From the NCBI RefSeq assembly GCF_029215985.1, contig NZ_JAEMVC010000016.1, positions 1-45,632 on the forward strand: a stretch of 45,632 nt of DNA, in the 5' to 3' direction. How positions within the stretch are numbered: position 1 is the stretch's first letter; each line of letters begins with the position of its first letter. Both the position numbers and the translations under genes were made by a program. The stretch is from Sulfurimonas sp. SAG-AH-194-C21 (GTDB lineage: Bacteria; Campylobacterota; Campylobacteria; Campylobacterales; Sulfurimonadaceae). Positions 8,705 to 15,732 of this stretch are shown piece by piece. Under the pieces are notes generated by a model. The model made no database searches. It was not told the origin of the DNA and worked only from the letters and a program-made list of their open reading frames with translations.

Positions 8705-9760
8705 ATGTTACTATATATTCACATCCCATTTTGCGACTCTAAATGCTCTTACTGTGCTTTTAACTCTTATGTTGACAAGTTTCACCTCAAAGAGAAGTAC
8801 ATGGTCTCTCTTTTTATCCAACTCAAGCATGAGCTTAAACGTTTTAATGCACAAAAAGAATCGATTGAAACTATTTTTATAGGTGGGGGGACTCCCTCTA
8901 CTGTTGCACCCGAATTGTATAAAGATATATTTACCTTTTTAAAACCTTACCTTCAAAAAAATATTGAAATCACCAGTGAAGCAAACCCAAATAGTGCAAG
9001 TTATGAGTGGCTTGAGGGAATGTATGAACTTGGTGTGAACCGAATAAGTTTTGGTGTGCAGAGTTTTGATGAAACGAAGCTCAAAGTACTCAACCGTGCA
9101 CACTCACCTCAAATGGCAAAAGATGCTATCAAAAATGCAAAAGAGATAGGTTTTAAAAACCTATCTCTGGATTTGATTTATGCAACCTTAGGTGATACAA
9201 AAGAACTTATACTTCACGATATAAACATTGCATTTACATTGCCAATAAACCATATAAGTGCCTATGCCTTAACTATCGGAGAGGGTACTGCGTTTGAGCA
9301 TAAACCTCAGATGAGTTCTGAACAGTTAGAGATAACGAGCTGGATATTTGACACTATAAAAGACAAAGGACTTCCTCAGTACGAGATAAGTAACTTTGGA
9401 GAGTATCAATCTTCGCATAACTTAGGGTACTGGAAATATACAGACTATATGGGAGTTGGTGCCGGTGCAGTTGGGAAACTAGACTTGACACGCTTTTACC
9501 CAAATCCAGATATTGAAGAGTATATACTAAATCCATGTGTTATGAGAGAAGAGTCCTTAACGTCAGAAGATAAAAAAATAGAGCAGTATTTCTTAGGTAT
9601 GCGTTCATGTGTTGGTATTTATGCTGACTTATTTACATCACAAGAGAGAAAACAAGCAGATATACTAGTTCAAGAGAACAAGCTAGACTTCATAGATAAT
9701 ACATTTTATAACAAAGACTTTCTCCTAGCAGATGAAATAACTCTGTTTTTAACTGCATAA
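8705..9760 (+). CDS. hemW: HemW-type radical SAM protein (coproporphyrinogen oxidase-like)
   Basis: HemW family proteins are radical SAM enzymes related to HemN and act as heme chaperones rather than true coproporphyrinogen III dehydrogenases. The 351-residue product has IHIPFCDSKCSYCAF with cluster cysteines C10, C14 and C17, then GGGTPS, EANP, and GVQSFDETKLKVLNR, all standard for the HemN/HemW family. The cluster motif is CX3CX2C without the extra cysteine of authentic HemN, which favours HemW. It starts at ATG 8705 without a visible ribosome-binding site and directly after a -10 box (see finding). Its end is followed by the tatBC promoter. Confidence 0.92.
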   Translation: MLLYIHIPFCDSKCSYCAFNSYVDKFHLKEKYMVSLFIQLKHELKRFNAQKESIETIFIGGGTPSTVAPELYKDIFTFLKPYLQKNIEITSEANPNSASYEWLEGMYELGVNRISFGVQSFDETKLKVLNRAHSPQMAKDAIKNAKEIGFKNLSLDLIYATLGDTKELILHDINIAFTLPINHISAYALTIGEGTAFEHKPQMSSEQLEITSWIFDTIKDKGLPQYEISNFGEYQSSHNLGYWKYTDYMGVGAGAVGKLDLTRFYPNPDIEEYILNPCVMREESLTSEDKKIEQYFLGMRSCVGIYADLFTSQERKQADILVQENKLDFIDNTFYNKDFLLADEITLFLTA

Positions 9761-9780
9761 TCACTCTTTAATCATTCTTT

Positions 9781-9789
9781 TGCTAAAAT
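9781..9789 (+). promoter_or_regulatory. Extended -10 promoter for tatBC-queA
   Basis: TGCTAAAAT at 9781-9789 lies 30 bases before the tatB ATG, with AAAGG at about 9808-9812 as ribosome-binding site. Spacing suits a start near 9796. Confidence 0.55.
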
Positions 9790-9818
9790 CCCAATAATTA
9801 AATAACTAAAGGTTTCAT

Positions 9819-10211
9819 ATGTTTGGTATGGGTTTCACCGAAATACTTATAATAGCTGTCATTGCCATACTCTTTTTAGGTCCAGATAAACTGCCTAGTG
9901 CTATGGTTGATATCGCTAAATTTTTTAGATCTGCTAAAGATGCGATAGGTAATGTTAAAGATACTCTCGAAGAAGAGATGAATGTTAGTGACATTAAAAA
10001 AGAGGCACTCGCTTATAAATCACAACTTAATGATGCAACAGCAAGACTGAGTGAAGCAACTGATGTAAAAGCACAAGTTAACTCACAAATAAGTTCTATA
10101 CTTGATGATAAAGAAGAAATACCTTCAGCTCCAGAAAATGCAGCACCAAAAGAGTCTCAAGAAGTAACCTTTAAAAAGAAACCTAAAAAAGAAGAGAATA
10201 TAGATGTTTGA
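9819..10211 (+). CDS. tatB: Sec-independent translocase subunit TatB (TatA/B family)
   Basis: TatB and TatC form the receptor for folded proteins with twin-arginine signal peptides. The 130-residue protein has a single N-terminal membrane helix (about residues 5-21, TEILIIAVIAILFLGP), the hinge GPDKLP, then an amphipathic helix and a long charged tail that ends lysine-rich. A glutamate inside the first helix (position 8) and the length favour TatB over TatA. It overlaps tatC by eight bases, so the pair is co-translated. A substrate candidate in this window is the phosphoesterase at 38203, whose signal peptide carries SRRGFIK. Confidence 0.9.
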   Translation: MFGMGFTEILIIAVIAILFLGPDKLPSAMVDIAKFFRSAKDAIGNVKDTLEEEMNVSDIKKEALAYKSQLNDATARLSEATDVKAQVNSQISSILDDKEEIPSAPENAAPKESQEVTFKKKPKKEENIDV

Positions 10212-11016
10212 TGAACTCCGCCCTCACCTAGTAGAACTTAGAAAAAGACTTGGAATTTCTGCTGGAAGTCTCATAGTTATGTTTTTTGTGATGTTTTACT
10301 TCCATGAACCAATACTTAACTGGATGGTAGAGCCATTAAATACGGCCCTTATTGAAGTCGGTAAAAAGTCTGTACATGCAGCAGATGGAATGATAACAAC
10401 CTCTCAGGTTGGTGGTGCATTTTTTGTAGCACTTAAGGTTGCTTTTTTCGCAGCTATAATGGGAGCTTTACCTATTATACTTTCACAAATTTGGATGTTT
10501 ATAGCACCTGGTCTTTATGCAAATGAAAAAAAGATGATTATTCCTTTTGTAGTTGGTGGAACTATTATGTTTGCCAGTGGTGTGCTCTTTGCTTATTATG
10601 TTGTTACTCCTTTTGGATTTGATTTTCTCATTAGTTTTGGTAGTTTTAAATTTACTCCGCTTATCAACATTGAAGATTATGTTGGCTTTTTTACTAAGAT
10701 TATGTTTGGTTTTGGAGTTGCCTTTGAGCTTCCTGTATTTGCTTACTTTTTAGCACTCTTAGGACTTGTTAATGATAAACAGATGATCGCATTTTTTAAG
10801 TATGCCGTCGTTATTATCTTTATAGTTGCAGCACTTTTAACGCCTCCTGATGTTCTTACTCAGATGCTTATGGCTGGTCCATTAATCATCCTTTATGGTA
10901 TCTCTATTCTTATAGTAAGAGTGGTAAATCCTGCTGAAGATGAGGATGAAGACGAAGATGAGGACGACGACGAAGAGAGCGAAACACCAACAGCTCAAAT
11001 AGAAGAGTCTAAATAA
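10204..11016 (+). CDS. tatC: Sec-independent translocase subunit TatC
   Basis: TatC is the polytopic core of the Tat export complex that recognises the twin-arginine motif. The 270-residue protein starts with the conserved LRPHLVELRKRLGIS cytoplasmic segment and has six predicted membrane helices. It carries the conserved FAYYVVTPFGFDFL and LTPPDVLTQ segments. After the last helix there is an unusually acidic tail of about 30 residues (a run of alternating Asp/Glu near 247-260) that is not part of the core fold. It overlaps tatB by eight bases and precedes queA by six. The tail makes this TatC slightly longer than typical 240-260 residue homologues. Confidence 0.95.
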   Translation: MFDELRPHLVELRKRLGISAGSLIVMFFVMFYFHEPILNWMVEPLNTALIEVGKKSVHAADGMITTSQVGGAFFVALKVAFFAAIMGALPIILSQIWMFIAPGLYANEKKMIIPFVVGGTIMFASGVLFAYYVVTPFGFDFLISFGSFKFTPLINIEDYVGFFTKIMFGFGVAFELPVFAYFLALLGLVNDKQMIAFFKYAVVIIFIVAALLTPPDVLTQMLMAGPLIILYGISILIVRVVNPAEDEDEDEDEDDDEESETPTAQIEESK

Positions 11017-11022
11017 ATTACT

Positions 11023-12057
11023 ATGTCTGTGGATAAAGAGTACCTCACAGCAAGTTATGACTTCTCACTTCCGGAGGAGCTCATAGCAACACACCCAGCT
11101 TCACCTCGTGACCATGCTAAACTTTTAGTTTATAATGCAACGACAGACACCATCACCCATACCTACTTTTATGATTTTGAAAAGTTTATACCTAAGGAGT
11201 GTGCTCTAATATTTAACGATACTAAAGTCATCAAAGCAAGACTTTTTGGTTTTAAACCAAGCGGTGGAAAAATTGAACTTCTTATAAATCGTGCCCTCAA
11301 TGCACATGATATAAATGTATACATACGCGGAAAAGTGAAAGTAGATACAGAAATATCCTTTGAAGAGAACTTAAACGCAAGGGTAATAAAACGCAACGAA
11401 GATGGTAGCCGTGAAGTAAATTTTTACAAAAATGGCACACTCCTGCGTTTTGAAGACATACTCCCTATTATCGATATCATAGGTCATATTCCCCTCCCTC
11501 CATATATACAAAGAGAAGATAATGAAGATGATGAAAGCGAGTATCAAACTGTTTTCGCTAAAGAGGAAGGTGCTGTTGCTGCACCTACTGCATCCCTTCA
11601 CTTTACAGAGGAACAACATGCAAGAATCTGTAAAAATTTCAAACATGCTTATGTAACACTTCATGTTGGAAGTGGCACTTTTAAACCTGTAGATGCCGAG
11701 ATAATAACTGATCACCCTATGCACTCTGAGTACTATGACATCTCAAACACAGCTAAAGAGATACTAGATGCAACAACTCCAATACTTAGCATTGGAACAA
11801 CATCCACAAGAACTATAGAGTTTTATGATAAACACGGAAAAGTACAACGGGGTGAAGCAAATTTATTTTTACACCCAAACAACAAACCATCTCGTGTAAA
11901 CCATCTACTCACAAACTTTCACCTGCCAAAATCAACACTACTAATGCTAGTTTCTTCTTTTATAGGACTAGAAAAAACACAAGAGTTATATGCTGAAGCT
12001 ATAAAAGAGAAGTACCGTTTTTACTCGTATGGTGATGCCATGTTACTCATCAACTAA
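11023..12057 (+). CDS. queA: S-adenosylmethionine:tRNA ribosyltransferase-isomerase QueA
   Basis: QueA transfers and rearranges the ribosyl part of SAM onto 7-aminomethyl-7-deazaguanine at the wobble position of GUN-anticodon tRNAs, making epoxyqueuosine. The 344-residue product has the family segments YDFSLPEELIATHP, RDHAKLLV, FNDTKVIKARL, GHIPLPPYI, VAAPTASLHF, HVGSGTFKPV, GTTSTRTIEF and NHLLTNFHLPKSTLLMLVS. Length and motif order are complete. It follows tatC by six bases with only a weak site before the ATG, suggesting translation is coupled. It converges on dprA with seven bases between stops. Confidence 0.97.
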   Translation: MSVDKEYLTASYDFSLPEELIATHPASPRDHAKLLVYNATTDTITHTYFYDFEKFIPKECALIFNDTKVIKARLFGFKPSGGKIELLINRALNAHDINVYIRGKVKVDTEISFEENLNARVIKRNEDGSREVNFYKNGTLLRFEDILPIIDIIGHIPLPPYIQREDNEDDESEYQTVFAKEEGAVAAPTASLHFTEEQHARICKNFKHAYVTLHVGSGTFKPVDAEIITDHPMHSEYYDISNTAKEILDATTPILSIGTTSTRTIEFYDKHGKVQRGEANLFLHPNNKPSRVNHLLTNFHLPKSTLLMLVSSFIGLEKTQELYAEAIKEKYRFYSYGDAMLLIN

Positions 12058-12064
12058 TACATAG

Positions 12065-12847
12065 TTATAATAATACTTTACAAAATCCATTTTTAATTTC
12101 TATCTGTCCACTGAGTTCAGCTTCAAAAACACGAGAAGGGTATTTTTCTAAGGCCTCATCATACGTTGGGCTCGATTTACAAAACTCTAAAAAGTCATCA
12201 TCATTTTTTTTATCTACAGGCTCTGTTCCTGCAAACTCATTTACAAAAACATCTATGTCATAAATAGCTTTTGCCTTTCCCTCTTGGAGAAGTCTATTAG
12301 TAGCTTCACTCTCCCCTATTCTATGAGAAAGAACATATATCTCTTTTCCCATCGCCAAAGCATACTCAACACTTCTCATACTTCCAGAGTTTAAATCTGC
12401 ATAAGTAACTACCAGCACATCACCAAGGGCTACTACTAGTTCATTTCTTAGTACAAAGTTGTAGCGTGTAGAGGGGGAACCTTTTTCAAACTGACTTAAA
12501 ACTAAACCTTCTACTTCTATATCAGCGATTATATTTTTATTTATAGCGGGATAGCGTTTATCTAGTCCAGTAGCGGCTACCATTATAGTATTGCCTGCAC
12601 CTGCCGATTTATGTGCGATTGCATCCACACCTATAGCACCACCACTGACTACACAAACACCTCTATTTGAGAGTTTTTTAGCTAACTCATATGTTTTGTC
12701 TCGTGCATATAAATTAGGTTTACGACTGCCGATAATAGATATTTTTTTCTTCTCTAACAACTCTCGTCTACCAATAAAAAAAAGATTCTTTGGATACTTC
12801 TTCATAGACTCTAGTTCTGCTATATGAAAATCAGCTGTTTGTATCAT
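12065..12847 (-). CDS. dprA: DNA processing protein DprA (short form)
   Basis: DprA loads RecA on incoming single-stranded DNA during natural transformation. The 260-residue product contains the Rossmann-like core with IGSRKPN, VVSGGAIGVDAIAHKSA, MVAATGLDKRYP, FEKGSPSTRYNFVLRN and NSGSMRSVEYAL. It lacks the N-terminal SAM domain of longer DprA proteins. The C-terminal tail is short and may represent a reduced winged-helix (DML1-like) domain. The gene lies six bases downstream of a deacetylase gene on the same strand. Its presence suggests competence potential, though other competence genes are not in the window. Confidence 0.93.
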   Translation of the reverse strand: MIQTADFHIAELESMKKYPKNLFFIGRRELLEKKKISIIGSRKPNLYARDKTYELAKKLSNRGVCVVSGGAIGVDAIAHKSAGAGNTIMVAATGLDKRYPAINKNIIADIEVEGLVLSQFEKGSPSTRYNFVLRNELVVALGDVLVVTYADLNSGSMRSVEYALAMGKEIYVLSHRIGESEATNRLLQEGKAKAIYDIDVFVNEFAGTEPVDKKNDDDFLEFCKSSPTYDEALEKYPSRVFEAELSGQIEIKNGFCKVLL

Positions 12848-12852
12848 AGAAA

Positions 12853-13854
12853 TTAAAGTCTATTAATATAGACTAACTCCACATCTTTTAGTAACTCTTT
12901 AGATTCATACAGTGCTTGAAGAGTATTTTTATGAGGATGCCCAATTGCGATGGCAGTGCCATGACTTTTTGCAACCTGTATAGCTTTTTTAATCTGCTCT
13001 AAAACATAAGGTTTATCCATATGATGGTCTAAAAAAACATCTCGTGATACATACTTTAAGCCAAAGTTTTTTAAAACCTTAGGTGCTTTTGTTTGAGCCG
13101 TAGTTCTACTGTCTATAAAATGAATTTTATTTGCATTAAGCGCGAATATAAGTCTGTTCATAGCCACTTCGTTTGAAGTAAACTTACTCCCTGTGTGGTT
13201 ATTGATATACTTTACTTTAGGAAAAAGTTGTTTTATCTCTTTTATTCTCGCAGAAATTCTATTTTGTTTATCATGTATACGAAGTGTATTTGGTTCTTCT
13301 GCACTCCAGTTTTGTGCTTCCATAGGTAAGTGCACCATATATAAGTTTTCAAGTTTTGCAAGTTTTGCACTATTTGGTCGTGCCTTGCTTGGAGGTAAAA
13401 AAGACATCGTAAGCGGCAGTCTTAAACTCTTTATAGCTTCCACTTGCGACTTTGTACCTACATCATCTATTATGATTGCAAGACGTGCTTTATGTGGAGT
13501 AATCACTTTTTTTCTCTTAGCCATTTTAGGTACACTTGCTAAAGAGCTTCCATCAATTTCATGTGATGCAGAGATATACTGTTTAGTCTCTTTTTTAAGT
13601 ACACTTTTAAGTCTTTTACTCACACTTATAGGTTTTTTATTAAGACTATTTTCCAACTTTTTTAAGAGTGCTTTTTGTTTGTTATTTTGCGCACTGTATA
13701 TTTTTTCTGTTTTATCTTTTCCATCAGAAAAGCCTATATAGTAGCCAGAGAGAAGAGCACTTAGGACTAAGGCTATAAGGGCTAAGAACCATGCTAAGTA
13801 GGTAAGTAGTTTAGTATTGGTTTGAGTTTTTTTACTTTTTTTTCGTTTAGGCAT
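12853..13854 (-). CDS. Divergent polysaccharide deacetylase family protein, membrane-anchored
   Basis: The 333-residue protein has a lysine-rich N-terminus, one membrane helix (about residues 17-40), a coiled and basic linker, and a C-terminal domain (about 120-333). That domain contains RLAIIIDDVG, PLTMSFLPPS, HLPMEAQNW, NNHTGSKFT, HFIDSRTTAQT and AIAIGHPHKNT. These match the divergent polysaccharide deacetylase family (YibQ-like, NodB-fold). The paired Asp, His and the GHP motif suggest a metal-dependent hydrolase facing the periplasm, but the substrate is unknown. It is followed after six bases by dprA, probably one transcript. The upstream 249 bases are shared with the rpsF leader. Confidence 0.85.
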   Translation of the reverse strand: MPKRKKSKKTQTNTKLLTYLAWFLALIALVLSALLSGYYIGFSDGKDKTEKIYSAQNNKQKALLKKLENSLNKKPISVSKRLKSVLKKETKQYISASHEIDGSSLASVPKMAKRKKVITPHKARLAIIIDDVGTKSQVEAIKSLRLPLTMSFLPPSKARPNSAKLAKLENLYMVHLPMEAQNWSAEEPNTLRIHDKQNRISARIKEIKQLFPKVKYINNHTGSKFTSNEVAMNRLIFALNANKIHFIDSRTTAQTKAPKVLKNFGLKYVSRDVFLDHHMDKPYVLEQIKKAIQVAKSHGTAIAIGHPHKNTLQALYESKELLKDVELVYINRL

Positions 13855-14041
13855 TTATATTTATTCTTTATCTTGATTTACGAAACTATACCCTCTTAAG
13901 CATTAATACGAAATTTTTATTGCAAATTGCCATACAATACTAACTCAAATAATAATAAACCTTTAAGCCATATTTATGTACAATCCCGGTTCCTTTCTCT
14001 TTGTAATCTCTTAATTTAAGACATTATAGACAAAGCAATTG

Positions 14042-14096
14042 TGCTTCGATCCGAGGGGGAAACAAACGCCATAACGGCAAATACCAAGAGGAGATC
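14042..14096 (+). promoter_or_regulatory. rpsF leader, candidate S6:S18 autoregulatory RNA
   Basis: The stretch before rpsF is more GC-rich than its surroundings. It holds UUC...GAA and UCC...GGG pairings around a CCG trinucleotide at 14051-14053, a GCC-ATAAC-GGC hairpin at 14068-14078, and a strong ribosome-binding site AAGAGGAGAT at 14086-14095. In many bacteria the S6:S18 complex represses its own mRNA through a leader hairpin with a CCG motif, mimicking 16S helix 22. The operon here does encode S6 and S18. The match is by eye and unfolded. A weak -10-like TATAGA lies at 14025-14030. The remaining 13855-14020 bases hold nothing else I can identify. Confidence 0.4.
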
Positions 14097-14103
14097 ATAT
14101 TAT

Positions 14104-14562
14104 ATGAGAAACTACGAAAACTTAGTAATCGTAAAACCTACATTAACAGCAGAAGAAATTCAAGCAAGCGTTAAAGCTATCGAAGAAGTTATTACTTCAA
14201 ACGGTGGAGAAATCCTTGCTACAAACCCAATGGGAATGAGAAAATTAGCTTACCCTATTGAAAAAAACGAGCGTGGTTTTTACCATGTTATCTATTCTAC
14301 AATTGCTCCATCAGCAATTACTGAAATTGAAAGACGTTTCCGTATTAACGAAGAACTACTTCGTTTTGTAACTATTAAGTACGATACAAATCGTGAAATA
14401 GCTGCATTTAACGGTATGGTTACAAAAGCTAAAAAAGCGGCAGAAGCTCCAGCTAAAGTTGAAACTCCAGTAGTTGAAACTCCAGCAGTAGAAGAAGCTC
14501 CAACTGAAGCACCAGTAGTAGAAGCAGAAGCAGTAAAAGCTCCTGAAGCAGCAGCTGAGTAA
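14104..14562 (+). CDS. rpsF: Ribosomal protein bS6 with long C-terminal extension
   Basis: bS6 binds 16S rRNA as a dimer with bS18 on the 30S platform. The conserved fold spans about residues 1-95 (MRNYENLVIVKPT, GMRKLAYPI, GFYHVIY, ERRFRINEELLRF). I chose ATG 14104 because the family begins MRxYE and the strong ribosome-binding site is just upstream; an in-frame GTG at 14041 lies in the leader. The remaining 55 residues form a low-complexity tail rich in Ala, Glu, Pro and Val, with repeated VETP/EAP units, longer than standard bS6. It heads the rpsF-ssb-rpsR operon. Confidence 0.97.
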   Translation: MRNYENLVIVKPTLTAEEIQASVKAIEEVITSNGGEILATNPMGMRKLAYPIEKNERGFYHVIYSTIAPSAITEIERRFRINEELLRFVTIKYDTNREIAAFNGMVTKAKKAAEAPAKVETPVVETPAVEEAPTEAPVVEAEAVKAPEAAAE

Positions 14563-14595
14563 TACTCGTAAGAGTAGAAAATTGAAGGAAAGCAC

Positions 14596-15183
14596 ATGTT
14601 CAATAAACTAATTTTAGTTGGTAACCTTACACGTGATATCGAACTTAGATATGCACAAAGCGGAACGGCTATAGCAAAAACTGCTATCGCTACTTCTAGA
14701 AAATTCACTAGTAATGGTGAGAAGAAAGAAGAAGTATGTTTTGTAGATGTTACATTTTTTGGTAGAAGCGGTGAAATTGCTAACCAGTATCTTCGTAAAG
14801 GTAGTAAAATACTTGTTGAAGGTAGATTGAATTTTGAACAATGGGTAGACCAAAATGGACAAAAACGTTCTAAGCACTCTGTGATAGCAGAGACTATGCA
14901 AATGCTTGACTCTAAAGGGGACAACCAAGGTAGCGGCGGATTCAATGCTCCTTCAAATGCTCCAATGGATGATGCAAATCAAGGTGGCGGATACAATGCT
15001 CCTACGCAAGGTCAAGGTCAAAATTACCAACAACCTAAGCAACAACAGCAATCGTATCAAAAACCTGCACAGCAACAAAGTTATAACAATAACAATCAAG
15101 CAGCGCAGCAGCAAAGTCGTCAAATGCCTAGTCCAGATACTGTACCATCTTACGATATTAACGAAGATGAAATTCCATTTTAA
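14596..15183 (+). CDS. ssb: Single-stranded DNA-binding protein SSB
   Basis: SSB coats single-stranded DNA and recruits partners in replication, repair and recombination. The 195-residue protein has an OB-fold (about 1-108) with MFNKLILVGNLTRDIELR, ATSRKF, FFGRSGEIANQYLRKGSKILVEGRL and a WVDQNGQKR loop. A flexible linker very rich in Gly, Asn and Gln (about 112-180) follows. The acidic tip ends DEIPF, the partner-binding peptide. AAGGAAAGC precedes the ATG. It lies between rpsF and rpsR, the standard bacterial order. The glutamine-rich linker DNA (15010-15120) is locally repetitive. Confidence 0.98.
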   Translation: MFNKLILVGNLTRDIELRYAQSGTAIAKTAIATSRKFTSNGEKKEEVCFVDVTFFGRSGEIANQYLRKGSKILVEGRLNFEQWVDQNGQKRSKHSVIAETMQMLDSKGDNQGSGGFNAPSNAPMDDANQGGGYNAPTQGQGQNYQQPKQQQQSYQKPAQQQSYNNNNQAAQQQSRQMPSPDTVPSYDINEDEIPF

Positions 15184-15207
15184 TAGATAACAAATAAAGG
15201 AAATACC

Positions 15208-15471
15208 ATGGCAGAAAAAAGAAAATATAAAAAAAGATATTGTAAATACTGTGAAGCTAAAGTAGACTTCATGGATTATAAGGATGCAGGTGCATTACGT
15301 TTCTCACTTTCAGAGAGATACAAAATTATGCCTAGACGTTTAACTGGTAACTGTAAACGTCACCAAGATATGATAAGTATCGTAATTAAACGTGCTCGTG
15401 CAGCTGCACTAGTACCATATACTGTAACTCGTAAACAAGTTGTAGTAGCTCCATTCGAAAACCTTAAGTAG
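15208..15471 (+). CDS. rpsR: Ribosomal protein bS18
   Basis: bS18 pairs with bS6 on the small subunit. The 87-residue product has the basic N-terminus ([14 protein letters not shown]), IDYKD-like segment [25 protein letters not shown] in sequence order, and the TGNCKRHQ motif. Two cysteines (11 and 14 residues in) form a CKYC pair that suggests a zinc-binding variant. AAAGGAAAT precedes the ATG. It is the last gene of the operon and is followed by a strong intrinsic terminator. Confidence 0.98.
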   Translation: MAEKRKYKKRYCKYCEAKVDFMDYKDAGALRFSLSERYKIMPRRLTGNCKRHQDMISIVIKRARAAALVPYTVTRKQVVVAPFENLK

Positions 15472-15482
15472 GTTAATTTAAG

Positions 15483-15503
15483 CCCCATTTCTATGGGGTT
15501 TTT
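15483..15503 (+). terminator. Rho-independent terminator after rpsR
   Basis: CCCCAT and ATGGGG form a perfect six-base stem with a TTCT loop, followed directly by TTTTT. It lies 11 bases after the rpsR stop. Bases 15504-15690 after it carry no gene that I can support. Confidence 0.9.
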
Positions 15504-15694
15504 ATATAAAATTGTAATAGTTTCACTATTGATTTTACTGTTTAGAGTTACACTTTTAGATAACATTTATATAGTCTATTCTTCATTATCCTAGCTCTTC
15601 AATAAGAACAAAATCTGAATTTACAGAAATATATTTATAATACCCTTTATGCGAATCCTTTGACTTTTATTTAAGATTATCATCTCTCCTTATA

Positions 15695-15703
15695 TGCTAT
15701 AAT
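15695..15703 (+). promoter_or_regulatory. Extended -10 promoter for the CAP-domain gene
   Basis: TGCTATAAT, a perfect extended -10, ends 29 bases before the GTG start at 15733. GAAGGAA at 15721-15727 is the ribosome-binding site. No -35 is apparent. Confidence 0.65.
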
Positions 15704-15732
15704 TCTCTTCATAAATTAAAGAAGGAACTCTC

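Noticed and set aside
14041..14103. In-frame N-terminal extension of rpsF from GTG 14041
   Set aside because: The bS6 family starts at MRNYE, and a strong ribosome-binding site sits directly before ATG 14104.
15010..15120. CAA/CAG-rich repeats in ssb as a possible microsatellite or regulatory element
   Set aside because: They encode the normal glutamine-rich linker of SSB.
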